Positions 41,131 through 54,095 are shown, counted from the stretch's first letter. The stretch: 64,000 nucleotides of DNA from Glandiceps talaboti (GCF_964340395.1 NC_135561.1:11540461-11604460); one strand, 5' to 3'. The notes: generated by a model not told the origin, from the letters alone. Made by a program: numbers and translations.

Positions 41131-42117
41131 GATAGTTAGTTAGTTTTTTACTTAGTTCCTCAACTATTTCAGTTATAATGTTAAGTGTATTAGTTAGTGT
41201 GTTAGTTACAAAAAGTGTTGGTATCTTCGACTTGTTTCGCACCCCTGCGAGCTTTCCAAGAAGTTTGCAATTGATTCGTTCGAAAATTCACTTCGAATTA
41301 GAATTAGAATGTTACCGTATACCCATTAGACTTAAATTTAAAAAAAAAATACTCATTTTGACTATCCCTTCCAAATATGCTTCGGATCCATAATTTAGTT
41401 CTCATCACAAAGAAAATTTAGCTATAAAATTGACTTTACTCATTTTTTGTCTTCAAAGCATTCTGCCAAATCTGTCTGGTAGAAAGGGAATGATTCCTAC
41501 ATGGTATTTCATTTAGATTTGCTATTTGAACATCGGAGGACTGGTTTCTTTGTTAATCTCTCATTTCTTTGTTCTTGTCAATGGCAATTGATGTTTAAAA
41601 GCTCACGGCTTACGTTTTTAATTCCAAATCTAAAGTATATCTTGAAGCTGTAGTCTGGTTGCCATGGAAACACTTTGCAGTCTTCATCAATGCGCCATTT
41701 AGTTGGTTGAAGTAATCGCTTCAACTGATGATTGTAAAAGATTTAATGTAGTTCTCGAACACATATTTATTTTGATTATTATAATAATAAAACTTTATGT
41801 GTTTTACGAACTAAAGAAATTTCATTAAAATAGTGCATTGTTTTGTAATCAATGGTACCCATTCATATATATCTGTCTCCTGGAATTCTTGACATGACCT
41901 TATCACGTGATGCACTCAAGAGCTAACATTCTGACTTAATTTATACCGTCAATGAAAAGGTCATGGCAGATCGAGTTAACGTTTCTGAACACTTAATGTT
42001 AGTATAAATGTCATTTATGTGTTGTCGTGTGATTCCGAGATCTCGTGAGACTTCATCAGTTGTATATTTTTCTCATATGTCTTCCTTTTTCTTCTTCTAT
42101 TTCTTTTTTAATTTCAG
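41131..42117. other. Non-coding, likely intron 5' of the terminal exon
   Basis: AT-rich sequence ends in a pyrimidine-rich tract (about 42068-42110) and TTTCAG, the acceptor of the exon at 42118. Confidence 0.5.
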
Positions 42118-42975
42118 ATATCTCTACAAAGTCAAAGTAGTTCCGTTAAAGGCAAGGAAGGAAGCACTGAAAACATTGTATTTGAAGACAAGAAAGAACT
42201 GAGCTCACCCGCTCTTATTTGCAACGTTCAGGTGCACAAAAAGATGCGATTATTGAGTTTGATGGACAGCGACGCCACCGTGGAGAAGTTGCAAAACCAA
42301 GAGTGGGACAACTCTATACCAGTTTGTCCGGACCCAGTCGATCATAGGCGAGTAAAGTCAACCGAGATAAACTCCAACACTGAGTTTGGAACTTTTAGTA
42401 TGCCATCGGACTCTACAAATAAAAATGAGTATGATTTGAATATCGATTTGGACTCCGCCTACCACTCCACTTATGAAATTAACGAAAACCACTTGGAGAA
42501 ATCCTATTCTGAGGAATCGATTGATTCGAATTGTGCCGATTACTGCCTAAATATTGCCTCCACGGAATCGTTTACACTCGACAATACTCGGACTCGCTAC
42601 GGCCATGGTCGGCCACACTCGGAGGATCCGACCAGGAGTCGAAGTATCGTTGAAATTCGGGAGAGTTTGGAACAAAAGGTGAAACGGCTACGGGAAGAGA
42701 AGGCTGAAGTCGATGAAAAAATTCGCCTTGCGCAGGAAGAAGATATTATCCGGTCGCAAGAAAAGGTGAAATTTCAACAGCAACTTGCGCTACACAGGAA
42801 GGAGAGGTTAAAACGTGTTATTGGTGGACTACGGAAAAAATTGGATGACCAAAGTCACAGATTACAAGAAGGTTATAATAATGTCTTACTAGTGAAAAGA
42901 AATCTGATGCGTAGTAGAAGTTTTGCCAAAAGAGATCGACTAGAGCGAAATGATTCCAGAGAGGCGCCATTTTGA
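42118..42975 (+). CDS. Terminal coding exon of an unidentified coiled-coil protein
   Basis: The exon begins after a pyrimidine-rich tract and TTTCAG. The frame is closed by an in-frame TAA (42109-42111) just before the acceptor, opens at phase 0 and stays open for 285 codons to TGA (42973-42975). G+C is clearly higher than in the flanks. The encoded part starts ISLQSQSSSVKGKEG. It has an acidic, Ser/Asn-rich middle (residues ~95-150) and a basic/acidic coiled coil (residues ~177-263) around ESLEQKVKRLREEKAEVDEK and LKRVIGGLRKKLDDQSHRLQ. It ends in a basic tail with RSRS and terminates EAPF. I do not recognise the family. The coil layout faintly recalls N-terminal coils of TMCC proteins, too weakly to name. 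There are no membrane segments. The exon is phase-compatible with the one at 23073-23195, giving a possible 326-residue protein; this join is inference. GTG at 42232 is not a real start. Confidence 0.8.
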   Translation: MSLQSQSSSVKGKEGSTENIVFEDKKELSSPALICNVQVHKKMRLLSLMDSDATVEKLQNQEWDNSIPVCPDPVDHRRVKSTEINSNTEFGTFSMPSDSTNKNEYDLNIDLDSAYHSTYEINENHLEKSYSEESIDSNCADYCLNIASTESFTLDNTRTRYGHGRPHSEDPTRSRSIVEIRESLEQKVKRLREEKAEVDEKIRLAQEEDIIRSQEKVKFQQQLALHRKERLKRVIGGLRKKLDDQSHRLQEGYNNVLLVKRNLMRSRSFAKRDRLERNDSREAPF

Positions 42976-43043
42976 AGGACGTGGCGCCATTTTGAATTTG
43001 AAAGGACGCGGCGCCATTTTGAAACTGATAGCGCCATCTTGAA
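42963..43043. promoter_or_regulatory. Four tandem CGCCATNTTGAA motifs over the stop codon
   Basis: GGCGCCATTTTGAA occurs at 42963, 42983 and 43010, and a variant AGCGCCATCTTGAA at 43030. The first copy includes the TGA stop of the coiled-coil frame. The core CGCCATNTT matches the YY1/Pho-type consensus. Spacing is 20, 27 and 20 bp. Confidence 0.5.
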
Positions 43044-43570
43044 GAATTTATTTAAGGTATCCATATACCCGTCAGCAGTTATCGCCCATGAACGTTGGAT
43101 GCTTGTATGAATATGAATATGAATATGGACAATTTCATATCAGAATCTTATTTATAACATATTTATTTATATATGTATTCTCTACTCTATTAATACATTT
43201 ATTTATTTGTTTGTTTGTCTGAACATACCACAATATTTTGTTTTATGGACACAACATTGTTTACTACTCTTGGTGACATATATTCACATAATATTACAGC
43301 ATTGTGAATATTATCAAGTGATCGGGCATTGCATACAACCCACACATTACAAAGTTGATTTTATCATATCCAGGCTCTATGATTTTATGTTTTAGTAAAA
43401 GTCAGCTATGGACTCATAATTTTAAATTTATAGTTTTTTTTATAAGAAATGTGTATTTTTTATTTTTCTATATTTAGCCAGATAATCCCCCAACACATGT
43501 GATTTAACACTTACCTCTAACTTCTAATTTAAAGTTGTTATATAATAAAGTTGTATAGGAAAATTATTTC
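42976..43570 (+). other. 3' UTR of the coiled-coil gene
   Basis: The segment follows the stop codon and contains several ATTTA-type AU-rich strings (about 43150-43210). It ends at a canonical AATAAA (43544-43549), so cleavage is expected near 43565-43575. Its length, about 595 nt, is ordinary. Confidence 0.5.
43544..43549 (+). terminator. Poly(A) signal AATAAA
   Basis: First canonical AATAAA after the stop codon at 42975 on the same strand. Confidence 0.5.
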
Positions 43571-46500
43571 GGCAGGACTGAGGAGCACTGGGTCCAATGT
43601 ATGTTTACGACTTATGTGTTGTATACCAGCATTCATTTTATGAATCATGCCAAATGATCAGGACTGGCATTAGGGTTAGGGATTCTAGAATACAGGATCA
43701 AATTTATAAAGTAGTCAGAAGCTTCCTCGAGTGTAAAATTGTTATCAAATTCGAGTTTGGGCCCAGTGTCCCTCAGGCACACCATTTTATTAAACAGAAT
43801 TCTAGTAAAACAATTAAATCAAGATGGACGCCAAGAGCAGTCGTTCTTGCAAGTCGATAGTTTTAGATTTCATGCCATCACTAAATGATAATTCATAAAA
43901 ATGGAGTACATTTTCATTACATGTTTTTTTATTCGTTTATAAAGTTCTTTATAGTGTTCTATAAAGTAGTCGAGAGTTTTAGTGGAAAATATTTAACTGC
44001 CGGCATTAATCATGACGTTCAAAGATTGTCGGAATTACATACGACGAACAATAATGGCGCGCCATGACGTCATTGTTATGATTTTTTTTTATTTAGCAGT
44101 CATTACCTCTTCAATGTATACCAAATTTCATCATCCGATTGATAACATGAAATGAATATTCGAATACTCTAAATCAACTGCATCTATGCATGCATATTTA
44201 ACATCAAAAACACGTCGCATAGATTAATTAAAACAACGCCTTCGAAGGCAAATTATTGATTACATACACAGTGACGTCAATGTGACGTCACATAAAGTCA
44301 CTATGTACATACTAAGATGTTATAAATTGTACATACACCAGACTCTCCTGGTATCTTTAAAGTTCAAAGTTCATGTACGTGCTCTGTAGTACAGATACGG
44401 CGGGAAAAGAAAGTGCAGACGATAGTAGTAATTTCCATGTGCCAGTCATTCCACATTCATACAGTAGTGTGAAATGAAGAATTGTATCGCGGGAAGTCAT
44501 TGTTGCTGACATCACAACATTTTTTGGTTGAAATTGAAATATTTTTCTCTCGCTGACATGAACTTTAGGTATATTCATTCCAGTGTTGTGATTTGAAAGA
44601 TACAGGCTGACTTCGTAAAGGAGTCCGAGGTGTCTTGGACTTCATTTTAATATGTATTTATACTAATTTTGGACGTTCAATTGAATGCGTTACTTTAATT
44701 GTAAAATGTTTCTGGGGAAGAAAGAATGCACGTCATGATAGAATTGATGATGTAGTGTCAACCACGAGAATTTTCGTCCTTTTTTTTCTAAAAAGTGTGA
44801 TGCAAATCGTTTTCTCAATGTAATTTTCTGTATAATCGGTGCTCTGGATTTGAAACGTTGATATCTGTTATTGTACTAGTATGACGTAATATAGAGTAGT
44901 GTGACGCATGCGCCATGATTACAATTGGGCGCATGCTCATTAAAAAGGATTATTGAAAATGAAGTGGGACTATTTCGACTAACATTGCGTCGTGTTGATA
45001 TAATTCTTTGGTCTTGGTCGCTGACAGTAAACGTACACCGAAATTCACAAAATGGTGTGTATGTTTGAAATACAGCACGCACAATTTTTATTTCAAAGGG
45101 ATGAATTTAAAGAATCTTAATGACAACCACCTATCAACAGGTGGTTGCGTTTTTATTCACGCTATTTTATGCTTATTTCTACAAGTTACCATGGTAATAC
45201 TTTAACCCTGACGGTCTCAATCTTGCATAAAAAGTTCATGATTATTCAAATAGTGCCTGATAATTGAAGATAAATTCGAATCACAATATTTACTTTTAAA
45301 TTAAAGTAACAACATGTTATGAAATGGGTTGAGTCTTCCGATTTGTCACTCTAGGTATTTCTGAATCTTCATCAGAAACAAGGATGTTTGAACCAAAGAC
45401 TTCTTTTTCGGCCTAAGCTTACAGAGTTGTTATTATTTTACATAAATTATGTAACATAATATTATGGAAATATACGTAATTTTTATACATTTTGTATGAG
45501 GAAACACAGACACAAGGACGCGCTTGGTTAAATTAATCTGGGTGTCACGTGATTTGTTTGACCCGTTGTTGGTTCAATTTTGGTATCTTAGAATTATTGG
45601 CGCACTGCGCAGCCTTTGCCCTTTTGAGCTTGACTACATTAGATGATATGGTCTTGTAAGGAAATCAACAAAAAAATCTACTTTGAAACATCGGATGTCT
45701 ATGCAGTTCAATACGAAATTATGACTATCCTGCACATGCCGGGTCAAACTTAAGAATCCGAGGTGAATTCTTGTGCCTGTGTTTTCTTGTGAAAATCTCG
45801 CGAGATAAGTTTACATATACACTTCTCTGTAATTATTCTCAACTTGTGTAAAATATGCCTTGGTATGGCTCCCCTTGGTTTTATATTGTTACACTGGTTT
45901 TTCCCTTACTACCGAAGAGGGCGCTCTCCTGTAGCAACTTCAAATAGCAGAAGAACAATTTCGGAAAATAAATAGACAGCAATTTAAAACTTTTACTTAC
46001 GGCAAGAACACATTTTAGGTTTGGCATAGCAGTGTGATATTGCCATCCATAAACAGCTCCCTCGACGGCATCAAATTGAAAGAATTTTTGTACTTTCCGT
46101 TAGTATCAGCCTTGTGTTCTTCTACAGTTATTTCAAGAACTTATTAGCCGTGTCTTAACTTGACATTATTTTTGCCAAAAAGATATTATATTACTTCAAA
46201 TTACATCAGAGGTGATCGAATTCTAATGCAATATTGACTTCATATCATGTGAGAAGGGTTACATTTCTTCAAGTTAACACGGTTTGCATTCTTTATTTTT
46301 TTACATATCAAAACTTCCATGTTCATGCAAGACTTATTCCGTTACAAGTAATTGTCATCTATATTGATGACTTCAACTGTAAAAGATTGTGATGCTTTGT
46401 TGATGTTTATATTAAAAAATAGTAAATAGTGAAACACGTTTACAGTTGCCAAGATGGAAGGAGATGTAATAAACTTCCAACAGAATACTTGTCCCCCAAG

Positions 46501-47002
46501 TAATGATTCAAATAGTGCAGACATTTGTAATTTGGGGACAAGTTGTAATGTTATTGACATTTGTTTATTTATTGGCCGTGAACGAGGCTGGTTTGTAAAT
46601 ACAGAATTTGATGATGCCCACACGTTTCGATAGTACTTATATAACCATGATGAAACGTGAGTGTGTTCGCCTTAACAGCAACGTAGTAACCAAAATGTAT
46701 AGTATCACATGTAAAAGTATTTATAGTTGTAAAAAACGTAGGGTAGAAGTACTTTGTAGTGATGTCTGTAGTACGACTAGGCATCGTTGTGGTGCCAAAT
46801 GTCCCTTTTGGGCCACCGTCAAGACAAAGTGTCTTGTGTACTAAGTTTGCCAGTTGAGTGCTTTCCGAGTGCTAGTGTATTCGATTAATGATATTATAGT
46901 AATGGTACTTGTAAAATGTTGGCGGTTTTTGTAGCAATCTTTTGAGATTCAAGTAACCATGGAATGTATGTTTACCTTTCTTTTTTTCACTTCTTAGAAC
47001 TT
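43571..47002. other. Intergenic, no gene recognised
   Basis: Several short AT-rich open frames occur on both strands without support. Full CRE octamers lie at 44065-44072, 44272-44279 and 44283-44290, the last two only 11 bp apart. A GAGGGCGCT motif is at 45917-45925. Confidence 0.45.
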
Positions 47003-47005
47003 TTA

Positions 47006-47341
47006 GGCCAAAAAAGAGAATTGTTTCTGGTCAGAACATTATGTCTAAAGTTATGCGACGATCGACGCGATTTTTTTTTTTAATTCTCAAACCTGTCACT
47101 CAGTTTCCTATTTATGGCAGTTCCTGTTATTTTTATGTAGTACTTTAGAGCAAGTGTGTATGGGGGCAGTTGTCATTTGTCATGATTGGCTCTGCAGTTG
47201 TCTTGAAGTACGGAGGGTTATTTTTGTGTTTCCCCCTGGATCCGCAGACCGCATGGGCTGGATAATTATAAACACGAAAAAAAAAAGACTGATGCGAAGT
47301 GATGCGCGCTGACCAGAAACAATTCTTCTTCTTTTTTGGCC
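47006..47341 (+). mobile_element. MITE copy 2, PIF/Harbinger-like, TTA target duplication
   Basis: A 336-bp element with terminal inverted repeats of about 30 bp: GGCCAAAAAAGAG then AATTGTTTCTGGTCAG at the left, with the reverse complement at the right. Direct TTA copies flank it at 47003-47005 and 47342-47344. It is the compact version of the element at 3207-3737 and carries no coding sequence. GGCC ends plus TTA duplication match PIF/Harbinger Tourist-like MITEs (family knowledge). Confidence 0.85.
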
Positions 47342-47344
47342 TTA

Positions 47345-47896
47345 CTTGAGTATTTCCTTTTCAGGAAAGACAGACAGATTGATTACCCTCTCCCTATATA
47401 CATGAGATATATACTGATGCATAGAAGTTCGATCTTTGATACAGACAGGGCATTTGGCCAGGACTACAAACATTGCAATGATACTACTAGTAGAGTTTGA
47501 GTACGCTAGGGTTGCTAATTTTGAATTAGTTAAACAGCGCCCTCGTGCTAACTTTGGCCGACCAAAAAAAACACTGAACAGAGTTTCAACCACAAAATAC
47601 ATTACTTTGAAACCTGGTAATCAAAAGAAATATTGTATTTTGTTATAATGTGAATGTAATAAATACGTCCAGATGATTTTCTTCGGCTTAGTTTCGTCAG
47701 TTTATTTCTTGTTAAAGTGGCACCAGCTGAGTGTATACGAGTAAACTTTTTTCTTTCTTTTTTCTTGTAAACGTTGTTGTTGCACTTGCATGTCACGAAG
47801 CATACTATGGATTTTGATAAGACTGGAGGATATGTCGTCTTTTACTATTTTTTCTGTCATAACGGCACCGGCAAGGTGCACTGAACAAAGACAACA
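47345..47896. other. Non-coding stretch
   Basis: No exon supported. An AGCGCCCTC motif lies at 47536-47544. Short frames on both strands overlap each other. Confidence 0.4.
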
Positions 47897-47927
47897 GGGT
47901 GACGTCATAACTAATGTGACGTCACCC
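47897..47927. promoter_or_regulatory. Inverted pair of CRE octamers
   Basis: GGGTGACGTCA and TGACGTCACCC flank a 9-bp spacer, forming an 11-bp-arm palindrome with a complete CRE in each arm. A further hairpin begins 44 bp downstream. Confidence 0.5.
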
Positions 47928-47970
47928 ACATATCATTAGTTTCTATAAGAATTCGTATGACTACATATAC

Positions 47971-48015
47971 AGTAGTATCATGGAAGTATGTGGGTTATAC
48001 TTCCATGGTAGTATA
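47971..48015. other. Inverted repeat with ~18-bp arms
   Basis: AGTAGTATCATGGAAGTAT pairs with ATACTTCCATGGTAGTATA around a short GTGGGTT loop. Confidence 0.7.
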
Positions 48016-48592
48016 ATGTATGTCGATGCAAGCCTTCTATGGCATAACAACTGCCTTGCTATTTGCTTTGTTAGAACTGTTGGTTACATCATCAACATTT
48101 TTGTATACTATAACAAATTACGTCATCGATACAGGTAAAACACATGTGTTTTGCCATTTGTTCTCTAACCAACCAGAGTACAGAACGCCATTTGCGACCC
48201 TTTAACTTCTTGAGTACAAACAACATTTTATTCACAGATACATACACGAGTCTGGTTTCCGTACTGCGCTCTGAACGTGACCACTTTTAACAAAATATTA
48301 AAATGAATTCATTTATGATGGAAGTTTCCGTCATTTAGGTCTAAAATTATGTCGACTTTTGCGAAAAATTACAGAAAAATTTAACCCCCCCCCCCCCCTA
48401 AATTCTCAGTAGTAATATTGATGGGAAAGTGCTTGGTGGGGGATGTGTTTGGTACAGAATTTGGCCTCTTTTTTTCAAAATAAATTAGCAGAACACCAAA
48501 GTTTTAGAAAATCGGACAACAAAGTTTGTTTAATATGTCAGTCTGGATATATCAATGCACCTTGGACTGAGTCCATACACTACACTTAATTT
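48016..48592. other. Non-coding stretch
   Basis: A C run (about 48386-48399) and otherwise unique AT-rich sequence. Confidence 0.4.
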
Positions 48593-48743
48593 ATGCCTTC
48601 AGTGATTGGATCATGTCACATGCAAGAGCAATAACAATCATGCCTTCAGTGATTGGTTTAGATCATGTTACATGGAACAGCAATAACAAGTATGTCTTCA
48701 GTGATTGGCTTAGATCATGTCACATGGAATAGCAATAACAGCT
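48593..48743. repeat. ~50-bp tandem repeat, three copies
   Basis: ATGCCTTCAGTGATTGG starts copies at about 48593, 48640 and 48692 (the last with ATGTCTTCAG). Each continues with TAGATCATGTCACATGGAA- and AGCAATAACA-like sequence. Confidence 0.9.
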
Positions 48744-49867
48744 GATCTGATGACATGCATATCAACTCTGAAAGTCAATCACACCATGAACGCCGTGTGT
48801 CGTGTGGTGACTGGGTTTATTTTATCTGCTACTTGGTTCTAGGGATTGATCGGCCCAATTAAAAGACTTAGCACAGTTATGAATAAATGTTTAATTCAAG
48901 GTACCTTACTTGAAATGGTTTGTACACTGCATGCTTCGCGCCGGGCTTCGCGACATGGCAGCAGGTTGCTTACTTGACTGTGATTACATGTGACATATAT
49001 TTGCGTGAGTTACATCTTCAGACTTTCGGGTTTGGGGATTTCCCAATCGGATTGATGACTGATACTCTACGACAGGATCCCAGACAAATTCTTATTTGAA
49101 TAATGGTAAGTCGCTCAGTGTAAGCTCTTACACTTGCTTCTGTTTATGACATTACACGTGCACGTACATACCTGTTTCCACTTCTGCAGCTGCCGAGTCG
49201 AGAACCGTGCATGCCTTTACCTTAGTAGTAGCCGGTGAATTGTACAAATACGCGATATCTCGGCTGCTTCCGAAATTTCCTTCATAATTTCCCATAAACT
49301 GTTCTGTCTCACTGAGAAGATCTTAATTCCTCTGACAATCGCAGAGTTCACTATCACTGCAGACTGAGGAGACTGCAACGTTCGGAACAGATTTTAAACA
49401 TTGAACGCCTAGTACGAAGTAGTTTGTAAACGTCAAATCTTGGACGCATGCCAACTGTTCATTATCACTCATTTTAGACGGGCTAGTTTGATGCCTAGAC
49501 CAATCAGATCTCTCGATTTGCTGCATCAATATCCTGGTATAATATGTTGGATAATGCACAGGTGGGTATGATAATTTGTAGATACAATATTTTTTGGGGT
49601 CTGTCACTGCTAATCTTTATTTTTCGAGAATTAGGAATCAAATAAATCATTTGCCACCATTTGTGACAGAATTACCTTCAAAATGTCAGTAATCGAAGAT
49701 AGTGTCAATAGCATTGTTGTACAACTCTAGGGTACATATAGGCAGTGATTGATGTTTGTCATCAAGTTTGATTTTAAGAAATTACTGTATTTATTGTATT
49801 TATTTATTTATTTATTCGGACTGTAGAACTCGTTCTTGTTATTTATTCGGACTGTAGAACTCGTTCC
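48744..49867. other. Non-coding stretch
   Basis: No exon supported. TTATTTATTCGGACTGTAGA followed by ACTCGTTC is duplicated at about 49811 and 49840. Confidence 0.4.
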
Positions 49868-49899
<32 letters not shown>

Positions 49900-50092
49900 C
49901 ATACATACACACACACATACATACACACACACATACCTACCTACCTACCTACACACACACATACATACATACACTGTCTCATACATACATACATACATAC
50001 ACACACATATACACACATACACACATACATACATACATACATACATACATACATACATACACACACATATACATACATACATACATACAAAA
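49868..50092. repeat. Interrupted (CATA)n/(CACA)n repeat
   Basis: CATA blocks are interrupted by ACAC and CTAC units. The Thr/His/Tyr/Ile frame is an artefact. Confidence 0.95.
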
Positions 50093-53000
50093 ATACATAA
50101 TTTCATAAATTTTAAGTTATAAACATCAATGTTATGTATACTTTATCATTGTTTAATAACTTTGTTCAAAATGTGTACACTTTTTACAGAAGAAAATACA
50201 TCCTCTTCATTTCCTTGAATGATATATGAAAATATGTACAAGATTTAATATCACTTACAATTTGCCACACAAACTTGTGGTCTTGCTCCAAAATGATCTC
50301 AAAGAAAAACACAACATTAAAAGAAAATCAACACAATTAGAATATATATATATCTTGTTTGGTTGTCTCAATAAGATAGCTAGTTGCTACAAAAACAAAA
50401 CATAAATAATAAAACTAATTTTTTTTTTGTAATAAACTAGAAAAATATATACATCTGTTTTGGTATAGTAATAAATCAGTTATGTCTTAAGTCTGACAGG
50501 ATTGACATGTTTACATAATCCAAATTCTCTCATTACACCAGCGATATAAAGAAATGTTAAACATTTTTCTTTGTTTGCTTTTTACTATTTCAAACATGTT
50601 GTCTCTCATTACACAAGCAGTATCATAAAATATTGAACATTTGTCTTTTTGTATTGGTGACGAGTTCATTTTTTTTTTAAATATTGGTGATTTTACTCAG
50701 CTGTTTCAGGATGTACCTATCAACAACTATTTCTCTTTTATCACATCATCCTGTTTTCACCACAACTTGGATTGTCCCCTAAGATTGTGAATGGTGGGTT
50801 ATACCGTTTGATCACAAAGAAGGGGTGATTAGGTTCGGTGGTAGGGGTTGTACTACTCATTTGACATTTTGTTGCTTGGGCACCTCTTGGTAACACATTA
50901 TTTAATGTATATGCACACATCTGCATCTTTTTTCGGTGATATTACATGTAACACTGCATTATTAACATCATTGCGTGATCAATGTCTGTAGGAGGTGGAT
51001 CAGAAGGTCTTCGCAATAGTTGCAAATTTTACAATTCCAAAGTGATTATAGTTACTATCAAAATTGATTCTTGGAACTACAGCTGTTGATCCTCTATCTC
51101 AAGACAGCTTACAATATATTGGGGTATGAATACAAACCAATGTTTGTAAACTTCCCCATATCACATCCTAGCATAATCATTTGTCAAATTCGGGTATTTT
51201 GTTTTTCTTTTAACAACAAATACTATGGTACTGTATACTTCCTAGGAACACTGTTCTATGAAAGGCTTCAGATACAATGCATTCTATTGTACTCAAGACA
51301 AGACAACTTCCATGTCACATCCTGGCATCAATTTGTTTAGTTTGGATGCCAACATAGTTTCTTACTAAACCATGTCTGGTCAAAGTCCCTCAGTCAGCAC
51401 AAAAAATTGTTCAGCCAATCAGTGAATCCCAACTGTACATTGATGTATGCAGTGTATAAGTAGCAACTTGAGCTGACAAATATGCCATATTTGGACATTA
51501 CATAACTGCCCCAATAAACACTAACTTTATGAGGGACTATGTTATTGGTTAGAATTTTGTGATTGATTAACAAAGACATGATGTTAATGACTGCATGGGT
51601 TTCTGTGGATGAATTTTAAATTGCATTTCAGGACTTCTAGAGTAACGACTTTGACTATACTGTAAGTGGAGGTGTAAATGGCAATGATACTGTATAGGAA
51701 CTAGACTACAATTTGTTCATATGACAGCTATGATGTCTTGATCAACTAATCCATTATGTGCCATACCAGTCCATGTTTGACCTCCTGCTAATAAATGGTA
51801 CCAGCTTTATTTTACATTTCAGACATCAAAATCCACAATAGTACATGATAACATCTTTCACAGTTCTGATATAGGTTTCAGCAGTGTTTTTATTAAAGGC
51901 AGTAAGCAGGTAAAATCTACTTGTGTTCCCCTGTTATTTTACCAGAGTTCCTGCCAATATGTTTGTACAATATATTGGCAACTATGCCAGTTTTACCATA
52001 CTCCCCCCTTTTGTCACCGGGGTTCCCCCAAAACACTGTCCAGGGATATTACTCAAGGAAAAAAGATGTCTACCAAAATGACAACTATTAACATTTCAGT
52101 ATGTATTGGTCAGATATAAACAATAACTATAAACAACAAAGGATGTATATATAGACTGTAAGATATGCTGTGTCGCTGTGCCCTCACCGGCCTGAACTGA
52201 AAGGGGTTGACTGATGTGTGAGGGCGCCCCATCATGGCATACATTACAGACTACAAAGATTAATGCACTTTGTGTCAGCTTATATTGTAGCAGTCAGAGT
52301 GAACTATTTGAACATTTCTCCAAAATGTCAACAGCTCATGATTTATTTCAACCAGCAGTTTCATATTTGAAAGCACAACTCCATTAACTACACACTGATC
52401 TTTAACCTGACCTTTGACTCTAAATATGAAACTTTTGTTTTTCCTATCAAATTTTACTTCATGTCAACATTGTATGATTATTTCATGACATCAATCAGCT
52501 TCAAGTATTTCAAAACATGACTCTAGTGAGTTCCCACTGACTTGACCTTTAACCTGACGTTTGACCTAAACAATGACACTGTTTGGTTTTAACATCAATG
52601 TTACTTCAGTGAAAAAATCCAATACACTGTAACACTGTTTATACTGATTCATTCTTACAAGTTTTATCAAGTTCTCCATGTTCTCAAAGGGGGAGCAATT
52701 TCCTGTATCCACAACAAAATCAGGTGTATTTTCTTACGGCTATTTATACAATGATCATTATCCATAGAGCAGTGGGTCATAAAAATATTTTCTAAAACTT
52801 AATTAAATCAAGTTCAGAATATCAAATATTTTCTTGAATGTGAAATCCCTGTCCCTTTACTGTGGTGTAACAATTTAATTCTCAAAATTATCACAGTTCC
52901 AAATCTTTTTATCAAATTTAACTGCCAGAGATATAAATAATAAACAAAGCTTGTCAACATAAAAAAGTCATCAACTTCTGTCTGATATCAAAACGAGAGC

Positions 53001-53708
53001 TCTTTAGACTCCAAAACTTTCTTGTCTCTCAAATAAATAGAATAGCAGTCACATATGACTGACTTTATTTAGTTCGTCAATTTTCATAAAACTTTTTATT
53101 TTGGATTTCCATCCAAAGTCTCTACGTATTGGGTGTGTTTAATGAAAAGTTACTGGGCTCTCTTGTCATGTGACCAATGTCTAGTCAATTATGTATCATC
53201 ATATTCGTCCAGTTTTGGCAACATAAAGACTGCATTATTAACATTATTATGTTATCAAAGTCTGTTCGAGATGGATTGAAAAGTCACAGATGTTAAAATT
53301 TGACCATTCAATAGAGACTATATTTAACAGTCCGAAAGCAATCACACTGTTACAAACCACATTGGCATTCTAAGTTTTGTTATGGCTGTCATCTGTGTAT
53401 GTTTGAATGTTTAGATATCAACAACCTACAAACTTGGTATTCAATATACACCACTGTACATTTCCTAATTGAAGCTAGTACTCATAGATACATGAATATT
53501 AACTTGTAAAGTTTACACAAGACTTCAAGTTCTACTGACTATGAACTGCTGTTCTAGTCATAAAAAGATTGCCATGAAACTGAACATGAAAATGGAAATT
53601 TTGAATGATAGTAAAATGTTGATTCTTTTCAGGATATAGCTTCAATTAGAAATTGTAAAATACTCAAACAAAACTTTACAAATTTTACCCTGTGTACATG
53701 TGATAATT
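50093..53708. other. Non-coding, possible distal 3' sequence of the minus-strand gene
   Basis: Microsatellites and CpG become scarce here compared with the left half. TTTATT strings (minus-strand AATAAA), for example near 53064-53069, could serve as poly(A) signals for the zinc-finger exon at 54765-55601. No coding exon could be supported. NR-like strings such as TGACCTTTGAC and TGACGTTTGACCT occur at about 52408 and 52556. Confidence 0.35.
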
Positions 53709-54095
53709 TCTGATGTCTTGAACTTCAGAGATTATTTTCCATCTGTGTAAGTTGTTGGGATGTTTGAACGATTTTTGTGTGATTTCTCTCATGATGTCTT
53801 GATATGACTTATAACGATGATTTTCCATTGGTGTAAGTTGCGGAGATGTTTGACGAGTTTTCTTGTAGTGTATTCTTTTCTAATGTTTGGAACTCAGAGA
53901 TGACTTTCAATCTGTGTAAGTTGCTGGGATGTGTGAATAGTTTTCTTGTGATTTCTCTTCTGATGTCTTGACTTACAATGATGGTTTTCATTGTGTGTAA
54001 GTTATTGAGATGTTTGAAGAGTTTTCTTGTTGTGGATTCCTTTCTGATGTCTTGAACTAAACGACGATTTTCCATCTCTGTAAGTTGTTGGGATG
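53709..54095. repeat. ~83-bp tandem repeat, five copies
   Basis: The landmark string TGTAAGTTG or a close variant occurs at 53747, 53833, 53916, 53997 and 54080 (intervals 86, 83, 81 and 83 bp). Each copy also contains TTTTCCAT, GGGATGTTTGAA- and TTTTCTTGT-like parts and GATGTCTTGA. A minus-strand frame stays open across several copies although the period is not a multiple of three, so it is probably not coding. Confidence 0.85.

Noticed and set aside
42118-42975. Naming the coiled-coil protein as TMCC, Shroom or an HR1-domain protein
   Set aside because: Only coil-like spacing and a few heptad residues agree; no diagnostic motif. A profile search would be needed.
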